The position numbers and the translations under genes were made by a program. The notes beneath the pieces were generated by a model. It worked only from the letters and a program-made list of their open reading frames with translations, did no database searches and was not told the DNA's origin. 64,000 bases of DNA from Montifringilla adamsi (lineage: Eukaryota > Chordata > Aves > Passeriformes > Passeridae), in contig JAGGNK010013558.1 of the NCBI GenBank assembly GCA_017590115.1, positions 8,103,969 through 8,167,968 of the forward strand, in the 5' to 3' direction. Position 1 is the first letter of the stretch. Every line of letters begins with the position of its first letter. Below are positions 11,461 through 23,759 of the stretch, piece by piece.

Positions 11461-13285
11461 GCAGGCAGCCGTGGAGGCAGCCGGGCTCTGGCAGCAGGGC
11501 TGTCCCTTTAAGCCTCACCGGTGTATTTTTAGAAAGCATAAATAGGCTGCATTCTCCCACTTGCTCACTATCCAAGACATAAAAAGGAAGGGCTTTCTGC
11601 TTTCTTCAAGTCTCCTTCCCCTGCTGGCACCATATAAGTCTGTCTTTTAAGCAGTACAGGTCCACAGCCCTTTTTTTTTATTGAGAAGCAGCAGAACTCT
11701 AACCGGTGGTTCAATAAATTGTATTACATCCCCTTCGTACTGAATGCCCTACAAGCTTTGGCTTTCCATGTGTAATTGCAAGCTGTTATTAGCCCAGAGC
11801 TTTGTCCGTTACTGTGCCACACTATTGCTGAGCGGTCAATTTTTTTCCCCTGCCATTTCCTTTGCTCACACCATGCTGACCACGTTGGCCAGGGGCTGCC
11901 CGAGGTTTATAGTGCAGCATTGATTTTTCTTTTCTCTCAATACTGACAGAATCATAGATCCAAGGCAAATAAAGAAATGCATTCTGTGGTGATGAAATGT
12001 CTTTCGTTCAGCCTGGATTGAATCAAAGGCCATCACAGAAATGTTCTGCTCTAAAATGCTAGTGAAGCTTAAGGCATTGTTGGAAAATGAATTTTCCATT
12101 TTCTTAGCTGTAATTTGGATTCTCAAATCATTGTGCTAAAAATAATCAGATAAAACTGAATATAGACTACAAGCCTATGTAAAATGCTATTTGTTAAGTT
12201 TTTGCAAGCTGCTGCAGCTGATATGAAAGGAATCTGGCAATAGATCAGAAAAGTAATTGCTTAGGTGGATTTCTAGTAAGTATGTTGCGTTACTCTGAAT
12301 ACCAAGGTATGAGATGACTTCTCTGTAATTCATAAACACCATGGTAAACAACCAAACCATAAAGACACATTTTGCATATCTACTGGAGGAAGAGGTTTCT
12401 AGTGAAAAAAAACACCTTATGTCACCTACATCTCCCTATCGAGTATTATTGTTTTTTTGGAAGGGATGTTGAAGAGTTTCTTTTAGGTGGACCAATGTCA
12501 ATTTTCCCATTATACAGAAGGAGATCTAGAAGTAAAAAGAGTCTGTGGGGACGTAGTAAAGTCACACAGTGAATCTCCAGCAGGGCCTGAAAGACACCTT
12601 TGATCCTCAAAAGCTTAGCTCCATTTTCAAAGCAAAATAAAAATAGCCATGATTTTCATGACATCTGTGGGAATGGGTCACTCCATATGATAGTCACTAG
12701 CACAGGCTGTTAGAAACCCGAGGTGTCCCAGTCTGTGTGCCTGGCTGCACTGGCATGGGACTTCAGCATTCCATGAAAAGGGAGCACCTTGACTCATTTT
12801 CAGGCAAATGTCATTTCCTATAACACAGAGTCGATTAAGGAACCCAGACCTGTCATCTTGGAGAAGAGAAGACAGAGCCACATGGTAAAGATTTCTGCAC
12901 ATTCTGAGGTTTTCCTTCTCTCTTTTTTATTCCTGTGTTATCAGGGCTCACGACTTAACATTACTAATTGAACCCAATTCACCATCAGAGACATCAATGC
13001 CTTCATCCTTGAAAAAACAATGACTTTTGCCTTTCCTCAGCTTTTCATGGTGAGTTCATAGAAAGTTGTGCAGAAAAACTTTGCAGAGGATTCTTGTGTT
13101 CTTCTTCACAGGAGTTTCCTCTGTGGTCTGCAACGTTCAAGGCCCAACTTGTACAGGGCCCCAGTGTGAACATCATCTTACCTGGCACCCCAAAATGTTC
13201 TCTGACTCCACATTTCAGGGAGGTCTCACATGTTACTGGGGAGTTAGCACAAAAACAAACAAACAAGAAAAAAGAGAGAAGGAAA

Positions 13286-13353
13286 ATGTACCTAGAGAAT
13301 AGAAAGAGCGAAGGAGAGGAGTATTTACATATGAAAATAACAGATGGATTCAG
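13286..13353 (+). repeat. Dispersed 58-bp duplication, copy 2, with 10-bp insertion
   Basis: Direct-orientation copy of 10661-10718, lying about 2.6 kb downstream. It carries an extra 10 bp within a purine-rich run (AGAAAGAGCGAAGGAGAGGAG here versus AGAAAGAGGAG in copy 1) and one substitution. The insertion looks like local slippage. Near-identity across the rest implies either a young duplication or recent gene conversion. Confidence 0.9.
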
Positions 13354-15823
13354 CAAAGTTAAAACTACAAATTAAAAAAATAAATACATTTGAATGTTGC
13401 CCTTGGGCAAAATTTCATTAATTCCCTAGCTTTGGACCTTCCTTTTTCTCCTTGCTTAATGGCTACACATTTGATATCAATGTGCACTGGTTTGCAGCTC
13501 TTTCTTCACAATCGTATTCCTGGCAATGTGCAATAGGTCTTTACATTGCATAACAAATCAGATTATTTTTCTTCACTGATGATCCAGAAAAATTCTTTTA
13601 AAAAAAATTAAAACCTTTTTGGGTCAAATTCAGTGTCTTACTCAACCTGAAATTCTTCTGAATTTTTTTTTCATCAAAAGGCCCCAAAGAATTCCTTTCT
13701 CTGCCCCAAATTGTGCAGTAGTTTTCCCTAAACAATTTCTCAAAAGGTTACAGTGTGACTGAATCTGTGTTACTCACTGTAAAAGACTGTGCAGTGCTAT
13801 GTGGCTTTCATTTGTTAATTTTTAAGAATGTTCCATGGTGGAAACAAAATCAGGGCTAGCTCTGTCCCATCTGTCCTCCCAAGGCGATTCTCACCCAAGG
13901 TTCAGAAACCCTTGAGAAACCCCTTATTTCCCCTACCTCCCATTTTGTCCAACTCCAGCCTTATGGTGCTCAGTAAAACTATAGCAAAGAAAGCTCTGAT
14001 CTGAAATCAGCTGCAAACCAGCTCAAATCCTGGAAGCTGTTGATCTGCTCCTCTGTATGAGAGCAAATGATTTTCACATCGTGCACCCATAGCAAGTATC
14101 ACAGTTGCCATAAATGTTCCTTTCTAAGTAAACTTTTTCCAGAAAATTAATTCAAATCTTTCACTTGCTGGCTTATGCTGATGGATAGACCTCAACAGTA
14201 ACCAAAATGAGGGACTGCTACTTGGGTGCAATAATACCTTCAAATTCACTTGCCAGGATTTTTGACAGCAGATTTGCACTGAGATTTAAAATTAAGATTC
14301 AGGGTTCCTCTTTTGGACAATATCTCCATTAGAAGCTGGACAAGATAAAGAGTGGAGGTTACCAAGTGATGGTAAGCAGTCCAACACTTGCAAAGGTACA
14401 CCTTGTAAGTCACACTTACAAAGGTGCTGGGGGTACCATTGTACAAGGTAGAAACAAAATTAAGATGTGTATAAAACTATGAACAGAGCTGCTGTTCTGC
14501 CTCTATCTATGGATTATGGATTTGTGACATCACTTATGGCTAAAATCCAGCCATTGCTCTGCACAGGCTGCAATCAGGAATCTCCACTCTAAATTCTAGG
14601 AAGGGGAAAGTGAGGAGAATCTACAAACAGGATTAGTGTCAGGGAATGCAAGCGTGATGAATACTTCCACATATTACCAAATTGTATATAACAGCCTAAG
14701 TAGGTAGGAAATCATTGTCAGGGGGAAAAGCTGTTAATTGGATCATATACGAAATGTAATGTTTTCTCATTGTCTCAGCTGGTGCATAAGTGCTTGTTGA
14801 TTGGTGCATGATCTGTGTTTTTATCAAATGCCCATACGACAAGCAGCCATGCTAATTAATTTTTAAGGGGGATGGAAAAGATCAGCTATGCTTGAGTTCC
14901 AAATGGATGTCTCTTCTCTGATCCACTGGGTTCACAGCTTTAAGTGTAACAAGCAAAAATGGTTGAACAAGCAAAGAGCAAAGGAAACTAGAGTGGCATC
15001 AAAATGCAAAGGAGCTCCACCACCATCTGCCATTCAGTGGGAAAGCACCACTCTGTTCTCCTTCCTCGGTCACCAAGGAGCAGCTTCTGGTTTAAAATGA
15101 CAAAAAAAGGCAAAAAGAAGTTAAGATGTGTATGGCTGTAAGAAAAGAATGGTAGTAATAATGATTTCAGCTCTACTGTGACAATATTGGAGATGTGGCA
15201 GGAGCTGTCAGCTCTGGCTGGTCTGAGGGCTAAGTTTGCAGCTGGGTTTGCAGGAGACATCTCAGCTGGAGAGCAGGGCCAGGGCAGCACGGCAAGCCAG
15301 GCCAGGCCCAGCTGGACTGTACAGATCACACCCTTCATCAAAGATGGGCAACTTGAGTTTCCCCTGTTCTCTGAATTCCGCTAAAGGGAATGCAGTCGGC
15401 TCCCAGCTGCTTTCAGAGGCTGAGGCCACGCTGCCTGCCAAGTAAGGAACATTCACTTGTGGCTTTCCCTGCCCTGCCACAGTGTCCTCTGCACTGGCAG
15501 CTGCCTTAGGTGATTTGGTGATCCTCTGCACCTCTGGCCTGCAGAAACAGTGACATCAGCAGAAAATCTTTACCTCTTTGACAAAATAGAAAGTTGCTTG
15601 CTTGGTGAACCATTTTCTGGTTTTACTGTATCTCTAAAGCCCAGCTCCCTTTTGAGGCACTCATCTTCCTCAACCTCTGTGAATGTCATCTTTCAGCAAA
15701 AGATCAACAAGGATTCCCTGCACATTCACATTTTTTGGCAGCCCTCACCCTACAAACACTGTGACTGCCTGGGGACCTGATCCTTTTCTGTGAACAGGTC
15801 CCTGCAAAGCTACTCAGCATCTT

Positions 15824-15859
15824 GATGCCCAGGGAAGCTTTGAAGCTTCCCTGGGCATC
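15824..15859. repeat. 36-nt near-perfect palindrome, 17-bp arms
   Basis: GATGCCCAGGGAAGCTT (15824-15840) and its exact reverse complement (15843-15859) are separated by only TG. The arms are GC-moderate and fully matched, so this is a strong cruciform or fold-back candidate. It has no neighbouring transposon signature. A template-switch (fold-back) replication error is a plausible origin. Confidence 0.9.
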
Positions 15860-16009
15860 TTGTCCAGCCCAATAGGTGCACACTTCTAAACAGCTGCCAA
15901 CACACATGCATTTGCATAAAACATACAGAAAAGTAGCAAAATTATGATGTTCATTGGGATGTTCTGTCTAAATTGAGACTTTTAAGCACTAATAATAATT
16001 AACTACTTT

Positions 16010-16290
16010 CTTAGCAACGAAAAAGTCTTAAATGCCTATTTACTTAACAGTCCCCTAGGGTGTCTTTGTTCTGAATGGGCTAAAAAATCTTAGCTGCAAA
16101 ATAAGCAGGCGATTCCAATCAATAGAGCCAGAGGACTATATTGATTACCAGAACTCCATTCTTTAGTCATTAACCCTGTGAATTCTTTACAAAAGCTGTA
16201 CAGGACAATTCCTAACCACTATACCATTTGAGGAGTCATTCAGATATTTGAATGTCATTAAACTTTCATAGCTTGTTTACAGCCCTTTCA
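16010..16290. promoter_or_regulatory. Candidate conserved non-coding element
   Basis: Repeat-free AT-rich block with closely spaced CCAATCAATA, TATTGATTACC, GTCATTAACC and TGTCATTAAAC motifs, which match homeodomain, PBX or forkhead-like cores. No open frame is present. Motif clustering is seen directly; the enhancer role is inference. Confidence 0.3.
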
Positions 16291-16839
16291 GCCTCGCCTG
16301 AAGGATTGTGCTCTGAGACTTGCTGCCACACAGCCCCACTCTGCCCAGCTGAACTGACAAACAGCATTAATCAAACCCAGAAATTTCCTCTGCAGATATG
16401 ATTTTCTTGTTGGCTGTTGCTAATGTTGCTACAGAGCAGGGAAATGGGTCGTGGAAGGAGAGAATTAATATTCTTAGTTTTTCCACGTTTCAGCTTCAAG
16501 CCAGAAAACTCTGACTGATGATAAACACACCTTTTATCCTCGTATGGAAAACTGCTTGTGCACCTTGTAGGTCCCTTTCTTCACAGTGGATGCCACAGGG
16601 CTCCTTATGTGGACAGGAGGGGAATGGCACAAAGTGGGGCACTGGACAGGGAAGGCAGCAGTGAGGTGGGAGGAGGAAGAGAAGGAAGTGATGCTGGAGA
16701 GCTCCTCAGATCTCTCCACCTCCTTCCCCGCCCTGGGCCCTGCGGGACCTGCCCCAGGACACCTCCCTCTCAGCAGCCCCGTATTGAGGAGAAGATTCTC
16801 GCATTTCAGATTGGGAAAGTTCATGACACGCGGTAATGG

Positions 16840-16930
16840 CTCTAAATGGTAAATTCAATCACACAGTCAACAATTGAATAGAAGCGCCACAAATGAGCCA
16901 AATGCCAGCGATTTAAGGGGATGCTGAAGG
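16840..16930. promoter_or_regulatory. Candidate short conserved non-coding element
   Basis: Segment containing AATTCAATCACACAGTCAAC, CAATTG, a CpG-containing GAAGCGCCAC and GCCAGCGATTTAAG. The mixture of CpG and AT-rich cores in unique sequence resembles vertebrate enhancer DNA, but the support is weak. Confidence 0.2.
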
Positions 16931-17243
16931 AACTCCCAGCAGCCACAAGGCCACTGCAAATACAGGAACCCTTCCTCTTCAAAGTTCAGGTGGCTTTAAT
17001 GTTATAGGACATGCAAATTCTCTAATGCAATCTTTCTTTGCTGTGGAAGCTGTGCACTGCTCAGCATCTTTGTAAAGACACAGAATTGAAGTGGTTGTTT
17101 CTGAATGTTTTCTCAATGGTTTATATAAATTTCAGCCATAGCTTGTCCTTGGGCTGCTTGCTCCAACTATTCTTTTATTGGTTATGGCTTTGGCCCAATG
17201 CCCACTGGGTATGGGGATTTAGTTTAGGCTGTGTTTGGGCTGG

Positions 17244-17665
17244 TGTCACTGTCATATTTTCTGAAAAATCCCTTCGCCAGGATTTCTTCTCCTGGGAAGC
17301 TGAGAAGCCTCAGAGAGAAATGAAAACAATAATTATCTGATTGCTTCTCCTGTTCTGCTGCTTTGGAATGCGGTCTGGAGATTGTTTACCAACTGGTCAT
17401 TGTTTGATTAGTTTCATGTGAATTATTTTAACTTAATGACCAATCACGGTCCAGTCATGTCGGGACTCTGGAAGCAGTCACGAGTTTTCATTGTTCATTC
17501 TTGTTAAGTCTTCTGTCTGTATGCTCTCTCTATAGTTTAGTATAGTTTTAGTATAGCATTCTTTAATATAATATAATATCATAATATAATAAATTAACCT
17601 TCTAAAAACATAGAGTCAGACTCAGTCATTCCTCCTTCGTCCTGGAGACCCCAGAAACCACCTCA
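17244..17665 (+). mobile_element. Solo LTR of an endogenous retrovirus with intact 6-bp target-site duplication
   Basis: The element begins TGTCACTGTCATATTTTCTG and ends ACCACCTCA, so it has the canonical TG...CA termini. It is flanked on both sides by GGCTGG (17238-17243 and 17666-17671), a 6-bp target-site duplication as made by beta-like (ERVK-type) integrases. Inside are a CCAATCA promoter box, a TA-rich stretch and the polyadenylation signal AATAAA at 17588-17593. Length is 422 bp and no internal retroviral sequence adjoins, so it is a solo LTR. It is homologous to 4298-4680 but less decayed. It may supply promoter or polyadenylation signals in plus orientation, but no transcript evidence exists here. 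Confidence 0.93.
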
Positions 17666-17671
17666 GGCTGG

Positions 17672-20600
17672 TTACTCAACACAAACATGGTTTTGTTCTT
17701 TGCCTTCCACTGTACAATAAAGTTTTTAGCCACAACAAGTAGATGAACACCAAGGAATCATTTGAGCTGAAGCTGAGGATCCCATTTACAAATTAAGGAA
17801 TAGCTTGAGAAACACAGAATAATCTACCTAAATATTTGCAAAAAGTGAATGTTATTTCAGAGTCATAACTGAGAAATATTCCTACATTTAGACACAAAAT
17901 TGTCCTTCATCTTTTTTGCAATTAGTGCTTGATCCAGTGTAGCTTCAACCTTCTGCCATTATCCTTATCTATTTGAAAACTTCCCAAGAGAGCTATAATG
18001 AGCTGGGGCCATTTTCATGACTATTGATTTCATGGTTAAAATTATAGTATTTGATTGTTATTTGACCAAACTGAGATTATTGTATGTTTTGAAAACAAGA
18101 GCAGTAGCAGCAGGAGTCGTGTCCCTAGCAAAGTACAAAGTCAGGAGCTGCCAAGCAGCCCCACTCCCCCCGTGGTGCCACAGGGCTCTGTGGGACCCCC
18201 CTGTGCTGCTGCTGCTCTCCAGAGAGTGAGCAGAGGGCACACAGAGCTTCAGTGACCTCCCAGTGTCACCCATGCATCCTGGCAAAGCATGGGACTGATG
18301 GCAAGCAGGTGCCCTCACCACTGGCACGTTTTCCTGCCTGGGAAATGCCCTGCAACGCTGCCTGCAGGCAGTGGGTGTGTTTTGTGGTGAACACTCTCTG
18401 AGGGCTGAAAGGCCTGAATTTCATTATAACTCCTAGTAAATAAATAGGTGCAGGACAGCCATTTATGCAGTTTATTTTTCATTGTCACAATACATTTAGG
18501 AAGTGTTGGTAAACCAAGGACTTTCTGCATGCTCTGGTTCCTGCATTTCAACAGACTAAACCAGTCACAATTAGCAATGGATTTCAGATAAATCCAGAAA
18601 CGTTTTAAGCAAGTTCCTAAATGTGATAATAACTCCAGATACCTTTTTGAATAGGGTGTTTCAAATTTTTATTAGGACTAAATGGTCTTAGTGCATTATA
18701 TGGACAGTACCACCTTTTCTTTGTATTTTGTTTAATTTTTTTATCTCAGACCTCTCTGTATTTTATTAGACTGAGAGCATAACTGACCATCCTTCCTTTT
18801 CTGATCAGAATGGCAGAATTGTTGATTTTCAGGTTGTAGTGACATTTTGAGCTGTGTGAAATCCGATAAGGCTGCAAGTATTTCCTGGCAAAACTATGGG
18901 CACCATCAGGGGCTGGTAGAGTAGTGGAGCAGCAGACTCCACTCCAGCAGACAGGAGCTACCTGAGCTGTTGATAACTCCATGAAAAACGGGGTGAATGT
19001 AGATGCAATTGTCACTTTTTTCCCTTTTTTCTATCAATGCCATGGAAATTATCTCTAGTTTAAGAAGTGAATCTAAACATCTTGACGCCAGTAGCTGCTG
19101 CTGGCTTCATCTTCAGAGCAGGAGCATTCTGACATCCCATTTTCTTCAAGCGGAGTCACAGGTCAAAGGGCAGTGAGACACCTTTCCCCAGCTGTCAGTG
19201 ATGTGCCTCCTTGAAATAAATCAAAAACACCTGCCCCCAGAGAAGCAGCTGGGGACTTTGTGTCCGTGTGGGCAGGATGGCTTGGCTGTGCCCCTGCAGG
19301 GCTCCTGTAAAGTTGTTCAGTGTGAGTGGTTCCTGTGCTCAGGGCTCTCCTGGGCATCGCTGTGCCCAGCCTGCCCTCCCATGCCATGGCCCCCAGCCAG
19401 AGCTGAGCTTCCAGACACTGAGACTGCCTTGGGAAATGCATACAGCTAAAACTGCTCACCAGTAAATACACCCTTGCTGCATTTAGAGCCTCCTCCAACT
19501 CCGAATAATGCCTCAGGGAGGAATGCAGTATCCTGGGGAAAAGAGGGAAGAGCAGATGGAGGTGATGGAGCCCTGCTGCACCCAACCAAGGAAGAAGGGA
19601 GCACTCCTCACCCACTCCAAGTAACATCTTCTACATTTAATAGAGTTGGCTGCTTTCCTGTCCTCTGCTTCCCTTTTACTTAGAAGTCTAACTCCTGGAA
19701 ATTAGTTTTGAAGTGAGGCTGCAAGCAGACCCTGACTGCACATGCCTGTGCTGTGCCAGAGCGGAGGAGAGGACCAAGCTTTAGGCATACAGAGCATGCA
19801 GGTGATCCTGCTGCAGCTTGCAGACAGAAATGCTCACATTGGTTTAGTTGGAAAGGAGGAGTGAATCTAAACACCTTGGTATGTGTGCTCAGAGCTGTGT
19901 AAGAAGCTCAGCAAATTGCTGTGGCACTCAGGGCTCTCTCTGCATCCACCACACACAAAATATCTGGGTTGTCAACCCAAGAAAATGTTCCCCTCCAAAA
20001 GTGCTGAGCCCTGTTGCTTTCACCACTGAAAAATCTAGGCCATTGAGTGGCAGGTCTGTGCTCTCCAGTTCCAGAGAGGTGCTGGTACTGCCATCCTCTT
20101 GTCCTTGTGAGCCAGAGACACTTCTGTGGAAGAAATTGGTGCTTAAAGCCTTGCTCTGATTACATCTCCTCCACATAAAGCACAGTAACTTAACTCGAGC
20201 CAACAGTCGCCCCGGTGTAAAACAGGATCGTGGCAGATCAGAAGCTGGGTTGTAATCCTCTCATTGCCCCAAAATAAATTTCCTTCTTGGCAGCAGGGCT
20301 TAACAACAAACGCTCAATCCTGACCTGTGCCCGGCTTAGGAGCAGAGGAGAGGCAGCCCTGGGGGCTGCTCTGCGTTCCACAGCTGCACCCAGAGCGGGC
20401 TGGGCTGCCCGCAGGGGCTCGTGGGGAGCAGCCCTGCAGCAGAACTGCTGCCACTGGTGACATTGCAGAAGGTCTCACCTTGGAGAGGCTTCATAAATGT
20501 CATCCTGGAAGCTGCTGGTGGTGGCTGCACTGAAGGGAGTAGGAGCCAAGTGATGCCCCGGAAGGGATGGCTCCACGTCGGGTGTCTCCATCACTGTCAC

Positions 20601-23600
20601 ACATATCTCTGATAATATTTACTTACTGTTTGAAGGGAAAATGGCTTTCTAAAGCCATTATTTCTTTCTCCCGTCTGCTGTCATGAAGGTCTTTGTGATG
20701 GAATGATAGAGGATTCATCCACAAAAAATGGACAGAGCAGGAAAAGATACCAAAATGTAAGGGCATCTCTAGGCAGGGCACTGTAATAGCACTGTGTCTA
20801 GCAATGGTGGGCATGCTCTTTGCATATGCAAAGACCAAAAAAAACCTAACTGAAGATAAATGGGTAAGATGAGCACTGATATTTGAAGGACTTGAGATTT
20901 GATTAAAGTATTTGTTTTTATAAGAGACATTTCATCCCATCTTATCTTTTCCTGTGTTCCTTTCTGCCCAGTTTGGACGGCAGCCTCAGCACGGTGCAGT
21001 GTGTTTATCATTAGTAAGATGTAGGCTATATTAGAGCAGCAGTAACAATAAGTCATTTAGAGTGTACGTCACAGGTTACAAAGCAAATAGGGAGGCTGTT
21101 TTATTATGCTGGAGCTGTAAAGCTTACACTAATACAAAATATTGCTGGCAGTCACCTTGCTTTATTCTTCTTTTAACAGCTTACTAACAGTGTGTAAATA
21201 TAAAAGGAAACTTTGATTTTTCCATCCGGATACTCTGAAAACTCTTTCAATAAAAATGCTAGGATGCATTTAACACTGTGATCAGAAATATTGAAATTTG
21301 ACAGTTAGGAGGTTAAAGGTTTCAAATTTATACACAGAGGTGTTTTGCTCCTGTCATGGTCATAGCAGCTTGCTCAGGGTAACCCCTTTTGCTTACTGAA
21401 CCTTTGAAAAGCAGAGAACATTAAGCAATACATCTTGGCAGATGCCCTGGGATTTCACACCACCAGCAGAACCCCATATGCACACAAAACGTGGACCTCT
21501 TAGGTGAAAACTGGTCAAGCCTTTCTCTGCTTCTGCCCCATGTGCTGGCAAGCAGCTCTCTTGTGCCATCCTTTCCATGACAATCAAGGCAATTTCTGTA
21601 ATCTTCAGGTATCAGGTGCTACTGCTTTTAATTTCCACAAAAATCACTCAAAATGGTGGCATCAAGAGAAAATGTACAGGAGCTATTACTGAGAGGTAAT
21701 GGCATCAAATAAATAGGTCTTTTACATTCCTGCCATAAAACACCTGCATAAAAGATAAAACTAAACAAAACTTACTTTGCATCCCAAATGTCAAGAGTTG
21801 AGATATACTCTAGTCTGTATTTTAGGAATTTCAGCCTGTGGTATATGTGTATTTGCCTCTCTACTGCCATCTGAGAGAATAAGTTGAGCTGAGAACAGAC
21901 AAAGCACCACAGTGCTTCCAACTTTTTAATATTCTGTTTTTCAAGCTCTACCAAAAAAATAAATAAATAAATAAATAAATAAAACCAACTATGTGTTGAT
22001 TTACTGGGAAGCTATCCCTGCATAGACCTACTGGAAACATTACAGCCTTGACACACCAGCAAGTAAAATGATCAACTTTTCTTTTTCTACTTATCGTGGT
22101 GTGCAAGAGAACCACTATGGGCATTTCTTTTCATATTCACCATAAAACCGTCCTCATAAATATCACTACAAAAAAGCAATTACAGTGAGCACACATTTTT
22201 ACAGATGTTATTGCAGGCATCTCTGCAATACGAATGCAGAGGGGCACAGCCCTGTCCACCAGCAGCAGGCTGGGACACAGAGGGGACACTGCAAGGCAGG
22301 CTGCTCTGCTTGTTAAATGTGCCCCCCGCTGTCTCCAGGAGCTTGAGAAATTTAGGGCTGGGTCTAAACTCAGGTTATAGCCCCCATTCACTCCAAGCTG
22401 AGGATTTGCAGCCTCTGCCTTTGTTGCTTGCAGTGGCAGCAGCAGGCACGGGGCAAAGCCCATCTGTTTGCTCCGGGCTTGGCCTGGGGCAGTGCTGGTG
22501 GGACAGGGGAGCTGCAGGAGATCCTGCTATGGACTTGGAGCTCTTACAGTGAGGGAACAGCAGGCAGGAGTGCAGAAGGCAGTTGCACACAGGATTACAG
22601 CGGTTCAGTGAGTCTGTGAGAGTCACTTATTTGTTCTCTGGTCCTGTGCTGAGGCTGTTCAGCACTCTCCCCCTTGCAGGGTGACAAGGCCAGGTGTATC
22701 TGAGGAGAGGGACTCTGTATCTTGCTGCACAGGGGTTTATTGTATTTCAGGAGTGGAGGCAGCAGATGGAGGGGGGAGCATGCAGAAGGGACCATGATTT
22801 ACCTATAAGTGGTTTGGGCATCACAGTGTGCTAAGAGGAGGTCACCACATCTCCTGCAATCCTTCAGGATGTTCAGCTCTGCCATGCCTCACAAAAGATG
22901 GGACTGGAGATTCAACTTTACACATTCTTTCAGGTGTAAACACCCAGCAGGGTCAGGTGGCTGAGAGCTGAGCTTTCAGTGCAGTTAGGAGAAACCATGT
23001 GTCTGTGAATGGCAGAGCTGTATCTCCTGCAGGACTCCAGCTTTTTGGCTGTTGGTGTAGTTGTCAAATTAAAGCATGTGTGCCAGTGCCAACAGCTGAG
23101 CTGTTTTCCTTGAATAACACCCTGCTCATCCCAGCTCTCTCTCTGGCACACTGCTCAGGGTCCCATGTATCTCTGAGATCCAGCTTACACCTGATGGTTA
23201 GGGCTATGGGCTAGAGGGGCACTTTAGGCAGGGAAGAGAGAGGCAGGATTAGAAAACAACTAAAGCAGAATTGTCAGTTGATGCCACTGAAAACATTGGA
23301 CTCCTCTTTAGGAGCTGCATGGGTCCCCAAGGCTTTCAGTGTGCCAGCTAACCACTGGAAAGGGCCTTTTGTGAGCTCCTTGTGCTGGGTGAATCTCCTC
23401 TGTGTTGTTTTCAAGACATAGATCATCCAGGCCTTCAGAAATTCAAATTAAACACCGTGAGGTAAATATACCCTGTGTTCTTTATTTGTATCTCTCGTTT
23501 CACTGCAGTTGGTTGATTGGTTTATTTTCCCCAAGTGTTTCTTTATTGGTCTGTTTCCCTCTCTGGAGCTGGGGCTGTCTGCAGGAGCCAGCAGCCTTCC

Positions 23601-23660
23601 GGGGTCCTGCCTCACCTCCAGTACAATCATGCAAAAGAAGCAATTTTTCATTATTGATAA
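17672..23660. other. Non-coding stretch
   Basis: No gene recognised. GC-richer patches at about 18160-18400, 19160-19450, 20330-20480 and 22220-22520 produce overlapping open frames on both strands. A short hairpin (AATGGCTTT at 20640-20648, then CT, then its complement) and an AAAT microsatellite (21957-21983) are present. Nothing resembles a known exon or RNA gene. Confidence 0.55.
21957..21983. repeat. (AAAT)6 microsatellite
   Basis: Six AAAT units preceded by a short A-run. This may be the tail of an unrecognised retroposon or a simple microsatellite. Confidence 0.9.
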
Positions 23661-23671
23661 AATGTAATGTC

Positions 23672-23724
23672 ATAATGTCATGGCCTTTCAGGTCATCATC
23701 TTTGTAAGTCAGCCATGACATTAT
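23672..23724. repeat. Inverted repeat, 13-bp arms and 27-nt loop
   Basis: ATAATGTCATGGC (23672-23684) pairs perfectly with GCCATGACATTAT (23712-23724). The stem is shorter than a typical pre-microRNA. The surrounding block (23655-23760) is rich in AATGTCAT-type motifs on both strands, including a tandem TAATGTCATAATGTCAT, so paired sites for a transcription factor are as plausible as an RNA structure. Confidence 0.85.
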
Positions 23725-23759
23725 CACAATTTATAATGATAACAAATGACCATAATGTT

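Larger units (their letters stand above)
9870..16000. other. Non-coding stretch with a few small repeats
   Basis: No gene recognised. It contains a dispersed 58-bp duplication (10661-10718 and 13286-13353), a short GT microsatellite (11445-11460) and a strong palindrome (15824-15859), listed separately. Open frames do not exceed about 130 codons, overlap on both strands in GC-richer patches (10900-11130, 15180-15530) and show no recognisable protein. Confidence 0.55.

Noticed and set aside
11940..11975. CAGAATCATAGATCC, reminiscent of the tail of avian CR1 LINE elements
   Set aside because: Only a short match, without the tandem tail repeats or adjoining CR1 3' sequence. I found no convincing CR1 in the window.
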